Origin: Rhodobacter sp. SGA-6-6
GTDB taxonomy: Bacteria; Pseudomonadota; Alphaproteobacteria; Rhodobacterales; Rhodobacteraceae
DNA length: 64,000 nt
Reading direction: 5' to 3'
NCBI RefSeq assembly: GCF_011043545.1
Contig: NZ_JAAKGP010000010.1
Span: 1 to 64,000, forward strand
Shown: piece by piece, positions 8,453 through 17,082 of the stretch
Layout of the letters: every line of letters starts with the position of its first letter
How positions within the stretch are numbered: position 1 is the first letter of the stretch
Notes under the pieces: model-generated
Databases searched by the model: none
What the model saw: the letters and a program-made list of their open reading frames with translations, nothing else
What the model was told of the DNA's origin: nothing
Made by a program: the position numbers and the translations under genes

Positions 8453-10729
8453 ATGAGCAGCCGGGATCTCGCCTTGCGCCGGGATATGTGGACACGCCTG
8501 TCACGGCTGCGCCGCCTGCGCCGCGTGCAGACGACGATGACGCTCGGCCTGGTGTTCCTCGGCCCGGTGCTGGTGGTGGCGACCTTCCTCGCCCTCGGCC
8601 CGCTGAACCAGAACACCAGCTCGCCCACGCTGCGGCTGATCCTGCTGACCGATCTGGTCTATGTGCTGGTGGTGGCGGCGCTGGTGCTGGCCCGCGTCGC
8701 CCGGATGGTCGCCGCCCGCCGCAGCCGCAGCGCCGGGTCGCGGCTGCACCTGCGGCTGACCGGGGTCTTCGCCGGCATGGCGCTGGTGCCGACCGTGCTG
8801 GTTGCCGTCTTCGCGGTGCTGTCGGTGAACCTGGGGCTGGAGGGCTGGTTCTCGGAACGGGTGCGCTCGGTCGTCGGCTCGTCGCTGGCGGCGGCGCAGG
8901 CCTACGAGGGCGAGCAGCGCGAGGACCTGACCCAGGACGCCACCGCCCTGGCCGCCTATCTGAACATCGCCAAGCAGAAGACCTTCTTCCTGCGCGACGA
9001 CCAGCTGCGCCCGCTGCTGTCGCAGGGGCAGGAGCAGATCCAGCGCGGGCTGAAGGAGGCCTATCTGATCGACGGCACCGGCGCCTTGAAGACCCGCGGC
9101 GACCGCTCCTACCTGTTCGGCTTCGAGCCGGTGACGCCCGAGGACCTGCAACGCGCCCGCGAGGAAGGCCCGCAGCTGATCGAGGACTGGGCCAACAACG
9201 AATTCCGCGCGCTGGTGCATCTGGACGCCTTCGCCGACCGCTATCTCTACGTCAGCCGCGACGTCGACGGCTCGATCCTCTCGCTGCTGGACGAGACGCA
9301 GGAGACGGTGAAGGTCTACAACCAGCTGGAATCCGACCGCGGCCGCATCCTGTTCAACTTCGGGCTGATCTACCTCGGCTTCGCGCTGATCCTGATCCTG
9401 GCCGCGATCTGGCTGGGCCTGTGGTTCGCCGAGCGGCTGTCGCGTCCGGTCGGGCGGCTGGCCGGGGCGGCGCAGATGGTGGGCGGCGGCGATCTGGACG
9501 TGCGGGTGCCCGAGGAGGAGGGCGACGACGAGATCGCCATGCTGGGGCGGCTGTTCAACCAGATGACGCTGCAACTGAAGGGCCAGCGCGACGCGCTGGT
9601 GGAAAGCCACCGCCAGACCGAGGCCCGGCGGCGGCTGTTCGATTCCGTGCTGACCAACGTCACCGCCGGGGTGATGGGGCTGGATGCCGAGGGGCGGATC
9701 GACTTCGTGAACCGCGCCGCGGAGCAGCTTCTGGACCTGCCGGGCGACCGCCACGACGCGCCGCTGGAGCAGGTGGTGCCGGAGTTCGCGCCGCTTTTCA
9801 GTCGCTTGCGCGACGAAGCTGCCAATGCGGTTCAAGAGGAAATCCGCCTGACCCGCCGCGGCAAACTGGAAAGCCTGCTGGTCCGCATGAGCACCCGCCG
9901 CAGCGACGGCGGCCGGCTGGAGGGCTATGTGGTGGCCTTCGACGACGTGACCGACCTGGTGACGGCGCAGCGCATGGCCGCCTGGGGCGATGTGGCCCGC
10001 CGCATCGCCCATGAGATCAAGAACCCGCTGACGCCCATTGCCCTGTCGGCCGAGCGGCTGAAGCGCAAGTTCCGCACCCAGGTGCGGGAGCCGGAGGATC
10101 TGGAGCAGCTGACGGACGTGATCGTGCGGCAGACCAACGACCTGCGGCGGATCGTCGACGAATTCTCCAAATTCGCCCGGATGCCCGAGCCGGACCGCAA
10201 GGAGGCCGATCTGGTGCGGATCCTGCGCGACGCGGTAACCCTGCAGAAGGCCGGCCAGCCCGGGGTGCGCTTCGTCACCGAAATCCCGGAAGGCCCGGTG
10301 CTTCTGGACCTCGACGCCGGGATGATCGCGCAGGCCTTGACCAACCTGATCAAGAACGCCGGGGAAGCCATTGAAACCCTGCAGGAAAAAGGCGCTCCGG
10401 CAGGCCATGTCCCCGAAATCCGCATCGAGATGACGGCCGAGGAGGGCGACAGCCTGATCCGCATCATGGACAACGGCATCGGCCTGCCGGCCGACCGGGC
10501 ACGGCTGTTCGAGCCCTATGTCACCACGCGCGAGAAGGGCACCGGCCTCGGCCTGCCCATCGTCAAGAAGATCATCGAGGAACACGGGGGCCAGCTGGCG
10601 CTGCTGGACGCCCCCCTGTTCGCAGGCAACACCCATCCGGGCGCCATGGCCGAAATCCGCCTCCCGCGGCTGGCCAAGCGCAGGATGGGGCGGAACATCG
10701 GGCCGCAGGTGGCGGTCCAGGAGGGGTGA
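8453..10729 (+). CDS. ntrY: Membrane sensor kinase NtrY
   Basis: A 758-residue sensor histidine kinase, partner of NtrX. The N-terminus has hydrophobic segments near residues 22-45, 60-85 and 100-125, then a periplasmic region. Another membrane segment (about 303-330) precedes a HAMP domain (RLSRPVGRLAGAAQMVGGG) and a PAS domain (about 390-490). The kinase core contains the His site [16 protein letters not shown] and the ATP-lid motif GTGLGLPIVKKI. The family is linked to nitrogen and redox regulation in alphaproteobacteria. It starts 64 bases after ntrC with GGGGAC before the ATG, and ntrX follows after 3 bases. Confidence 0.95.
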   Translation: MSSRDLALRRDMWTRLSRLRRLRRVQTTMTLGLVFLGPVLVVATFLALGPLNQNTSSPTLRLILLTDLVYVLVVAALVLARVARMVAARRSRSAGSRLHLRLTGVFAGMALVPTVLVAVFAVLSVNLGLEGWFSERVRSVVGSSLAAAQAYEGEQREDLTQDATALAAYLNIAKQKTFFLRDDQLRPLLSQGQEQIQRGLKEAYLIDGTGALKTRGDRSYLFGFEPVTPEDLQRAREEGPQLIEDWANNEFRALVHLDAFADRYLYVSRDVDGSILSLLDETQETVKVYNQLESDRGRILFNFGLIYLGFALILILAAIWLGLWFAERLSRPVGRLAGAAQMVGGGDLDVRVPEEEGDDEIAMLGRLFNQMTLQLKGQRDALVESHRQTEARRRLFDSVLTNVTAGVMGLDAEGRIDFVNRAAEQLLDLPGDRHDAPLEQVVPEFAPLFSRLRDEAANAVQEEIRLTRRGKLESLLVRMSTRRSDGGRLEGYVVAFDDVTDLVTAQRMAAWGDVARRIAHEIKNPLTPIALSAERLKRKFRTQVREPEDLEQLTDVIVRQTNDLRRIVDEFSKFARMPEPDRKEADLVRILRDAVTLQKAGQPGVRFVTEIPEGPVLLDLDAGMIAQALTNLIKNAGEAIETLQEKGAPAGHVPEIRIEMTAEEGDSLIRIMDNGIGLPADRARLFEPYVTTREKGTGLGLPIVKKIIEEHGGQLALLDAPLFAGNTHPGAMAEIRLPRLAKRRMGRNIGPQVAVQEG

Positions 10730-10732
10730 GAG

Positions 10733-12139
10733 ATGAGCATTCTGATCGTCGACGACGAGAAGGACATCCGCGAACTGATCGGCGACATCCTGAAGGACGA
10801 GGGCTATGCCATTCGTCTGGCAGGAAATTCCGACGACTGCATGGCCGAGATCAACGCCGATCCGCCGCATCTGATGATCCTGGACATCTGGCTGAAGGAC
10901 AGCCGGATGGACGGGATCGACATCCTGAAGACGGTCAAGCGCGACAATCCCGACATCCCGATCATCATCATCTCGGGCCACGGCAACATCGAGATCGCGG
11001 TCGCGGCGATCAAGCAGGGCGCCTATGACTTCATCGAGAAGCCCTTCAACATCGACCAGCTGATGGTGGTGGTCTCCCGCGCGATGGAGACCAGCCGGCT
11101 GCGGCGCGAGAACCAGGAACTGCGCCGCAAGGACGTGACCACGTCGGAGATGATCGGGTCCAGCACCGCCTTCAAGGCGCTGAAATCGCAGCTGGAAAAG
11201 GTCACCAAGTCGAACGGGCGGGTGATGCTGACCGGGGCGCCCGGATCGGGCAAGGAACTGGCCGCCCGCTTCATCCACGCCAATTCCGCCCGCGCCGGCG
11301 CGCCCTTCGTCAGCGTCAGCAGCGCCACCATCGAGCCCGACCGGATGGAAGAGGTGCTGTTCGGCCGCGAGACGCCCGAGCGCGGGGTGGAGCCGGGCTT
11401 GCTGGAACAGGCCCATGGCGGCGTGGTCTATTTCGACGAGGTGGGCGACATGCCGCCCGGCACCCAAGGCAAGATCCTGCGGGTGCTGACCGAGCAGCAG
11501 TTCACCCGCGCGGGGGGCACCGACAAGGTGCGGGTCGACCTGCGCGTCATCTCCTCCACCACCCGCGACCTGCCGGCGGAAATCCGCGGCGGGCGGTTCC
11601 GGCAGGAGCTTTACGACCGGCTGAACGTCGTCCCCATCGCCGTGCCGCCGCTGTCGGACCGGCGCGAGGACATCCCGGAACTGACCCGCTATTTCGTCGA
11701 CTGGTTCCACCGCACGCAAGGATTGCCCGCCCGGACCCTGACCCAGGAGGCCGAGGCGATGCTGCAGACCATGCCCTGGCCCGGCAACATCCGGCAATTG
11801 CGCAACATCATCGAGCGGGTGCTCATCCTCGGCGACGGCGGCGGGCCGATCGAGGCGCGGGAACTCCCCGGTCTCGACAACGGCGCGGAACGCGGCGGCG
11901 AGGCGATGGTGCTTGGCGGCATGATCGCCACCCTGCCGCTGCGAGAGGCGCGGGAGCTGTTCGAGCGGGAATACCTGCTGACCCAGATCAACCGCTTCGG
12001 CGGCAACATCAGCCGGACGGCGAATTTCGTCGGCATGGAACGCAGCGCGCTGCACCGCAAGCTGAAGTCGCTCGGCGTGGTGACCGGGGCGAAATCCGGC
12101 GGCCGCGGCGCCTATGAGGAGGAGGCCGAGGAGGCCTGA
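10733..12139 (+). CDS. ntrX: Response regulator NtrX with degenerate sigma54-contact loop
   Basis: A 468-residue response regulator. The receiver has phospho-acceptor Asp51 (LMILDIWL). The AAA+ ATPase has Walker A GAPGSGKE at 168-175 and Walker B VVYFDEVGDM at 231-240. The C-terminal Fis-type HTH has NISRTANFVGMERSALHRKL. The position of the GAFTGA loop (about 209-222) reads LFGRETPERGVEPG, so the motif is absent although the loop length is partly kept. I infer that it does not work through sigma54. It is tightly linked to ntrY and ends 62 bases before trkA. Confidence 0.95.
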   Translation: MSILIVDDEKDIRELIGDILKDEGYAIRLAGNSDDCMAEINADPPHLMILDIWLKDSRMDGIDILKTVKRDNPDIPIIIISGHGNIEIAVAAIKQGAYDFIEKPFNIDQLMVVVSRAMETSRLRRENQELRRKDVTTSEMIGSSTAFKALKSQLEKVTKSNGRVMLTGAPGSGKELAARFIHANSARAGAPFVSVSSATIEPDRMEEVLFGRETPERGVEPGLLEQAHGGVVYFDEVGDMPPGTQGKILRVLTEQQFTRAGGTDKVRVDLRVISSTTRDLPAEIRGGRFRQELYDRLNVVPIAVPPLSDRREDIPELTRYFVDWFHRTQGLPARTLTQEAEAMLQTMPWPGNIRQLRNIIERVLILGDGGGPIEARELPGLDNGAERGGEAMVLGGMIATLPLREARELFEREYLLTQINRFGGNISRTANFVGMERSALHRKLKSLGVVTGAKSGGRGAYEEEAEEA

Positions 12140-12201
12140 ATTGACCCCCGCCGCCGCAGGTGCGAAAAGGCGCCGGGTGCGGTGATGGAGTTTCGCAAGC
12201 C

Positions 12202-13578
12202 ATGAAAGTCATCATCTGCGGCGCGGGGCAGGTGGGCTGGCAGATCGCCCGCCACCTGTCGGGCGAGAAGAACGACGTGACCGTGGTCGACGTGAACGCC
12301 GATCTGGTCCGCCGCGCCACCGAGACGCTGGACGTGCAGGGCGTGGTCGGCTTCGCCAGCCACCCCGACGTGCTGGCCAAGGCCGGCGCCCGCGACGCCG
12401 ACATGATCATCGCCGCCACCCATTCGGACGAGGTGAACATGGTCTGCTGCCAGATCGCGGCGGCGGCCTTCAACGTCACCCGCCGCATCGCCCGCATCCG
12501 GGCGCAGGAATACCTCGATACCGCCTATTCCGATGTCTACAACCTCGACCGGCTGGCCATCGACGTGGTGATCAGCCCGGAACGCGAGGTGGCCGAGGCC
12601 GCGCTGCAACGGCTGGCGGCGCCGGCCACCTTCGATACCGAGATCTTCATGGGCGGCCGGGCGCAGTTGCTCGGCATCCAGCTTTCCGAAGACTGCCCGG
12701 TGCTGAACACCCCGCTGCGCCAGCTGAACGAGCTGTTCCCGACGCTGCGCGCCATCGTCACCGGCGTGCGGCGCGAGGATCGGCTGTTCGCCCCCGACCC
12801 GGGCGACCAACTGCTGCCGGACGACCAGATCTACGTCTTCACCCATTCCGAGGATGTCGGCCGCTGCCTGGAGATCTTCGGCAAGAAGACCCGCAAGCAG
12901 GAAAGGGTGGTGATCATCGGCGGCGGCAATGTCGGCCTCGGCGTCGCCCGGGCGCTGGAGACCCGCACCGACCGCACCCGCGCCAAGATCATCGAGAAGA
13001 ACCGCCAGATCGCCGAACGCGCGGCGGACGCGCTGGAGCGGACCATCGTGCTCTATGGCGACGGCATGGACATGGACCTGCTCTTGGAGGCCTCGGTGGA
13101 CCGCGCCGATGCCGTGCTGGCCGTCACCGACGACGACAAGACCAACCTCCTGGTGGCGGTGCGGGCCAAGCAGGCAGGATGCCGGCTGTCCATTGCGCTG
13201 GTCAACGACCCGACGCTGGCGCCGCTGATGGCGCCGCTGGACATCGACGCCTACATCAACCCGCGGGCGACGACTGTCAGCTCGATCCTGCGCCACATCC
13301 GCCATGGCCGGGTCCGCAACGTCTATTCCATCGGCGATGCCGAGGCCGAGTTGATCGAGGCGCAGGTGATGTCGACCTCGCCGCTGTCGGGCCGGCTGGT
13401 CCGCGACATCGACTTCCCCGAGGGCGTGCTCGTCGGCGCGGTGATGAAGGGCGAGCGGGTGCTGAAGCCCACCGGCGACCTGCGGATCGAGGCTGGCGAC
13501 GTGGTGGCGCTGTTCGCCATGGCCAAGGACGTGCCGGAGGTGGAGCGCCTCCTGCAGGTCTCCATCGACTTCTTCTGA
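12202..13578 (+). CDS. trkA: Trk potassium uptake regulatory subunit TrkA
   Basis: A 458-residue cytoplasmic gating subunit of the Trk K+ uptake system. It has two RCK modules. Each begins with a Rossmann NAD(H)-binding motif: [11 protein letters not shown] near residue 6 and [12 protein letters not shown] near residue 238. Each is followed by a TrkA-C ligand domain. The chosen ATG (12202) gives the standard MKVIICGAG start, and an upstream in-frame ATG at 12160 adds unrelated residues. trkH starts 2 bases after the stop, so they form a two-gene transport unit downstream of ntrYX, an arrangement common in alphaproteobacteria. Confidence 0.95.
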   Translation: MKVIICGAGQVGWQIARHLSGEKNDVTVVDVNADLVRRATETLDVQGVVGFASHPDVLAKAGARDADMIIAATHSDEVNMVCCQIAAAAFNVTRRIARIRAQEYLDTAYSDVYNLDRLAIDVVISPEREVAEAALQRLAAPATFDTEIFMGGRAQLLGIQLSEDCPVLNTPLRQLNELFPTLRAIVTGVRREDRLFAPDPGDQLLPDDQIYVFTHSEDVGRCLEIFGKKTRKQERVVIIGGGNVGLGVARALETRTDRTRAKIIEKNRQIAERAADALERTIVLYGDGMDMDLLLEASVDRADAVLAVTDDDKTNLLVAVRAKQAGCRLSIALVNDPTLAPLMAPLDIDAYINPRATTVSSILRHIRHGRVRNVYSIGDAEAELIEAQVMSTSPLSGRLVRDIDFPEGVLVGAVMKGERVLKPTGDLRIEAGDVVALFAMAKDVPEVERLLQVSIDFF

Positions 13579-13580
13579 CG

Positions 13581-15101
13581 ATGCTGCACCGCCTGGCCAC
13601 GCTGCCGCTGATCGTCGTCCTTCTGGGCGTCACCGCGCTGACCTGCTGGCTGCCCGCCGTCCATGCCGCGGTGCTGCGCGACCTGCCCACGGCGCGGGCC
13701 TTCTTCTATTCCGGTGCGATCCTCCTGGTGCTGACCGTCATGCTGGCGCTGGCCACCGCCTCCTGGCGGCCGCGCAATGCCGCCCGCAGCCATCTGGCGG
13801 CGCTGGTCGGGGCCTATCTGGTGCTGCCGGTCGCCATGGCGCTGCCGGTGGTGCAGGCGCTGCCCGACACCGGCTTCGCCAATGCCTGGTTCGAGATGCT
13901 GTCCGCCTTCACCACCACCGGCGCCACCGGCTATGCCGCGCCGCGGCTGCCGCCCTCGGTGCATCTGTGGCGGGCGGTGGCGGGCTGGCTGGGCGGCTTC
14001 TTCATCCTGCTGGCGGCCTATGCCGTGCTGGCGCCGCTGAACCTGGGCGGGGCCGAGGTGATCTCGGGCCGGGTGCCCGGCCGGGGCGCCACCGGCGCCA
14101 CCCAGATCACCCGCATCGCCGAGCCGTCCGAGCGGCTGGCCCGCTATGCGCTGGCGATCTTCCCGCCCTACACCGGGCTGACGCTGCTGCTCTGGCTGGG
14201 ACTGCTGCTTGCCGGAGAGGACAGCCTGATCGCGCTGACCCATGCCATGGGCACGCTGTCGACCTCGGGCATCACCGCGGGGCGGGGGCCGGACGATGCC
14301 ACCGTGCTGATCCTCGACGAGGTGATGATCTTCGCCTTCTTCCTTTTCGCCGTCACCCGGCGGGCGCTGCCCTTCACCGGGCTGGCCGACCGCAGCCTGC
14401 CGCTCGGCCGCGACCCGGAGTTGCGGACGGCGGCGCTGTTCGTGGCGCTGGTGCCGCTGGTGCTGCTGATGCACCACTGGCTGTTCGCGCTGACGGTATC
14501 GTCGGAGATCGACATCCTCGCCGGCATTTCCGCCACGCTCTGGGGCGCGCTGTTCACCGCCGGGTCGTTCCTGACCACCACCGGCTACCAGAGCGCCCAT
14601 TGGGGCCAGGCGCAGCTGTGGTCGGGGCTGCAGGTGCCGGGGATGATGCTGCTCGGCCTCGCCATCCTCGGCGGCGGGGTGGCGACCACGGCGGGGGGCG
14701 TGAAACTGCTGCGCATCTACGCCCTTTTCCGCCATGGCGAGCGCGAGCTGGAGCGGATCGTCCATCCTGCCTCCATCGGCGGCAAGGGGGCGGCGGCGCG
14801 CAAGCTGCGGCGCGAGGGCGCCTATATGGCCTGGGTGTTCTTCATGCTGTTCAGCATGGCCATAGGGGCCGCCGTGCTGGCGCTGTCGATGGCGGGGCTG
14901 GAGTTCCAGCAGGCGCTGGTGCTGGCCATCGCCGCGCTGACCACCACCGGCCAGTTGGCCGATGTGGCGCTGGCCCAGCCGATTCCCTACGGGCCGCTGT
15001 CGGCGACGGTGAAGCTGGTGCTGGGTCTGGCGATGATCGTCGGCCGGCTGGAGACGCTGGCGCTGATCGCGCTCTTGGCACCGGGGGGCTGGCGGCGCTG
15101 A
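13581..15101 (+). CDS. trkH: Trk potassium transporter membrane subunit TrkH
   Basis: A 506-residue polytopic inner-membrane K+ channel-like subunit that works with TrkA. Its repeated membrane-pore-membrane organisation shows in several selectivity-filter-like segments: [26 protein letters not shown] and LTTTGQLA. Hydrophobic helices run along the whole length. The start ATG is 2 bases after the trkA stop with no separate strong ribosome site, which implies coupling. The roughly 185 bases after it form the hfq leader. Confidence 0.95.
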   Translation: MLHRLATLPLIVVLLGVTALTCWLPAVHAAVLRDLPTARAFFYSGAILLVLTVMLALATASWRPRNAARSHLAALVGAYLVLPVAMALPVVQALPDTGFANAWFEMLSAFTTTGATGYAAPRLPPSVHLWRAVAGWLGGFFILLAAYAVLAPLNLGGAEVISGRVPGRGATGATQITRIAEPSERLARYALAIFPPYTGLTLLLWLGLLLAGEDSLIALTHAMGTLSTSGITAGRGPDDATVLILDEVMIFAFFLFAVTRRALPFTGLADRSLPLGRDPELRTAALFVALVPLVLLMHHWLFALTVSSEIDILAGISATLWGALFTAGSFLTTTGYQSAHWGQAQLWSGLQVPGMMLLGLAILGGGVATTAGGVKLLRIYALFRHGERELERIVHPASIGGKGAAARKLRREGAYMAWVFFMLFSMAIGAAVLALSMAGLEFQQALVLAIAALTTTGQLADVALAQPIPYGPLSATVKLVLGLAMIVGRLETLALIALLAPGGWRR

Positions 15102-15286
15102 CCGGCGCCTGCGCAATACACCGGAACTGTTGCAGAAATGCCAGCGTTTGGCTCTGGAATATCGGCCGCAGCCATATCATACTCTGCCGGTCCGGTCCCG
15201 CCTGGGGCAGGATTGCGGCGGATTGCAAGAACGGTTTTCACCGACCCGGGGTTGAACGCGGGCGAAAAAGGCAAGGCAAAACAAGA

Positions 15287-15520
15287 ATGGCTGGCGACAA
15301 GCAAAACCTGCAGGACGCTTTCCTGAATCACGTCCGCAAGGCCAAGGTTCCGGTCACGATCTTCCTGATCAACGGCGTCAAGCTGCAGGGCGTGATCACC
15401 TGGTTCGACAATTTCTGCGTGCTGCTGCGCCGCGACGGCCAGTCGCAGCTGGTCTACAAGCACGCCATCTCGACCATCATGCCGGGCGCGCCGGTCAACC
15501 TCTACGAAGGCGAAGACTGA
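15287..15520 (+). CDS. hfq: RNA chaperone Hfq
   Basis: A 77-residue Sm-like protein that forms hexameric rings and promotes sRNA-mRNA pairing. Sm1 is visible as the [12 protein letters not shown] region through [12 protein letters not shown]. Sm2 has the hallmark YKHAIS in [10 protein letters not shown]. The short acidic tail EGED is typical of alphaproteobacterial Hfq, which lacks the long enterobacterial C-terminus. The ATG follows a purine-rich AAGGCAAAACAAG stretch. It sits 185 bases after trkH and immediately before hflX, the classic hfq-hflX order. Confidence 0.97.
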   Translation: MAGDKQNLQDAFLNHVRKAKVPVTIFLINGVKLQGVITWFDNFCVLLRRDGQSQLVYKHAISTIMPGAPVNLYEGED

Positions 15521-15612
15521 TCGGCGCTTCCGGTTCAGATCAGGACGGCCGCGACCCCGCCGCAAGGCCGGCGGGGCAGGGCCATGACACGGCCGAGCGC
15601 GCCACCCGCGCC

Positions 15613-16854
15613 GTGGTGCTGCATCCCGACACCCGCGCCCGCCAGACCCGCCGCCTGCCCGAGCACGGGCTGGCCGAGGCGGTCAGCCTGGCCGCGGCGC
15701 TGCCGAACCTGGACATTCTCTGGGCCGAGGTGGTGCGGCTGCCGAAGGTGCAGCCGGGGATGCTGTTCGGATCGGGCAAGGTCGCCGAGCTGAAGACGCG
15801 GATAAAGGCCGACGAGGTCGACCTGGTGCTGGTCGACGGCCCGGTCTCGCCGGTGCAGCAGCGGAACCTGGAGAAGGAATGGGGGATCAAGCTGCTGGAC
15901 CGCACCAGCCTGATCCTGGAGATCTTCGCCGACCGCGCCCGCACCCGCGAGGGGGTGCTGCAGGTGGAACTGGCGGCGCTGTCCTACCAGCGCAGCCGCC
16001 TGGTCCGCGCCTGGACCCACCTGGAACGCCAGCGCGGCGGCTTCGGCTTCGTCGGCGGCCCGGGCGAGACCCAGATCGAGAGCGACCGCCGCGCCATCGA
16101 CGAGCAGGTGGTCAAGCTGAAGCGCCAGCTGGAGCAGGTGGTGAAGACGCGCGAACTGCACCGCGCCGCCCGCGCCAAGGTGCCTTTCCCCATCGTCGCG
16201 CTGGTCGGCTATACCAACGCCGGCAAGTCCACCCTGTTCAACCGGCTGACCGGGGCCGAGGTGCTGGCCAAGGACATGCTCTTCGCCACGCTGGACCCGA
16301 CCATGCGCGGGGTCACGCTGCCGACGGGGCAGAAGATCATCCTCTCCGACACCGTGGGCTTCATCTCCGACCTGCCGACGCAGCTGGTCGCCGCCTTCCG
16401 CGCCACGCTGGAGGAGGTGCTGTCGGCGGACCTGATCCTGCACGTCCGCGACATCAGCCACCCCGAAAGCGCCGAGCAGGCCGCCGACGTGGCGGAGATT
16501 CTCGCCTCGCTCGGCGTCTCGGCGCAGACGCCGCAGATCGAGGTCTGGAACAAGCTCGACCAGGTCGACCCGGCTTCGCGCGAGGCATTGGCCGCGCAGG
16601 CGGCGCAGCGGCCGCAGGTCTTCCCGATCTCGGCGCTGACCGGCGAGGGGGTGGAGGCGCTGCTGGCCGCCGTGGCCGCCGAACTGGACGAGGAACGCAG
16701 CGAGGCGGTGCTGGAGCTGCCCTTCGGCGAAGGCCGCCGCCGCGCCTGGCTGCACGACCGCGGGTTGGTGGTGGCCGAAAGCGAGGGCGAGGACGGCTGG
16801 CGCCTGACCCTGCGCTGGACCGCACGGCAGGCGGCAAGGTTCCGGGAGATGTGA
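15613..16854 (+). CDS. hflX: Ribosome-splitting GTPase HflX
   Basis: A GTPase of the Obg-HflX family that binds and splits stalled ribosomes. From GTG 15613 it is 413 residues. The GTPase motifs are G1 GYTNAGKS, G3 DTVGF and G4 NKLD, after an N-terminal HflX domain with the Gly-rich GGFGFVGGPGETQIE linker. The start is unclear. The frame is open back to hfq with no ATG, GTG or TTG, and GTG 15613 lies exactly where conserved sequence (VVLHPDTRARQ) begins. A CTG at 15517, overlapping the hfq stop and following GAAGG, would give a 32-residue extension. Confidence 0.9.
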   Translation: MVLHPDTRARQTRRLPEHGLAEAVSLAAALPNLDILWAEVVRLPKVQPGMLFGSGKVAELKTRIKADEVDLVLVDGPVSPVQQRNLEKEWGIKLLDRTSLILEIFADRARTREGVLQVELAALSYQRSRLVRAWTHLERQRGGFGFVGGPGETQIESDRRAIDEQVVKLKRQLEQVVKTRELHRAARAKVPFPIVALVGYTNAGKSTLFNRLTGAEVLAKDMLFATLDPTMRGVTLPTGQKIILSDTVGFISDLPTQLVAAFRATLEEVLSADLILHVRDISHPESAEQAADVAEILASLGVSAQTPQIEVWNKLDQVDPASREALAAQAAQRPQVFPISALTGEGVEALLAAVAAELDEERSEAVLELPFGEGRRRAWLHDRGLVVAESEGEDGWRLTLRWTARQAARFREM

Positions 16855-16865
16855 AGGCCCGCCTT

Positions 16866-17074
16866 GGCGAAGGCACGTGCCTTCGCCACAGCGCACCATT
16901 CCAATCAGGACCGGCCGGGCCCCAAAGGCCCGGCCAGCGCCCGCCCCGCCCTCGGCGGGCGCTTCTCGCCCGCCGGGTCGGGCGCTGGCCTCCCGGGTTT
17001 CGTGCCCTCACTGTCTCCGGTCGACATGCCGCGCACGGGCGGGGGCGAGGCAGTGCCTCGCCTTCTCCCGCCCG
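16866..17074 (+). repeat. Structured interspersed repeat, copy 1
   Basis: This is one of three copies of a 209-210 bp element (others at 26336 and 29952). It is a chain of inverted repeats: a 22-base perfect palindrome at 16866-16887; a GGCCGGGCC/GGCCCGGCC stem with loop CCAAA; a long GGCCAGCGCCCG/CGGGCGCTGGCC stem enclosing CGGCGGGCG-CTTCT-CGCCCGCCG; and a terminal GGCGAGGCA/TGCCTCGCC stem flanked by CGGGCGGG/CCCGCCCG. It begins 12 bases after the hflX stop and lies between convergent genes, so it would be in the hflX 3' untranslated region. Confidence 0.9.
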
Positions 17075-17082
17075 ATCCCGGC

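Noticed and set aside
8501-12055. Nearly 1200-codon open frame antisense to ntrY-ntrX
   Set aside because: Shadow of two well-supported sensor/regulator genes; His/Gln/Arg/Gly-rich with no recognisable motif or ribosome site.
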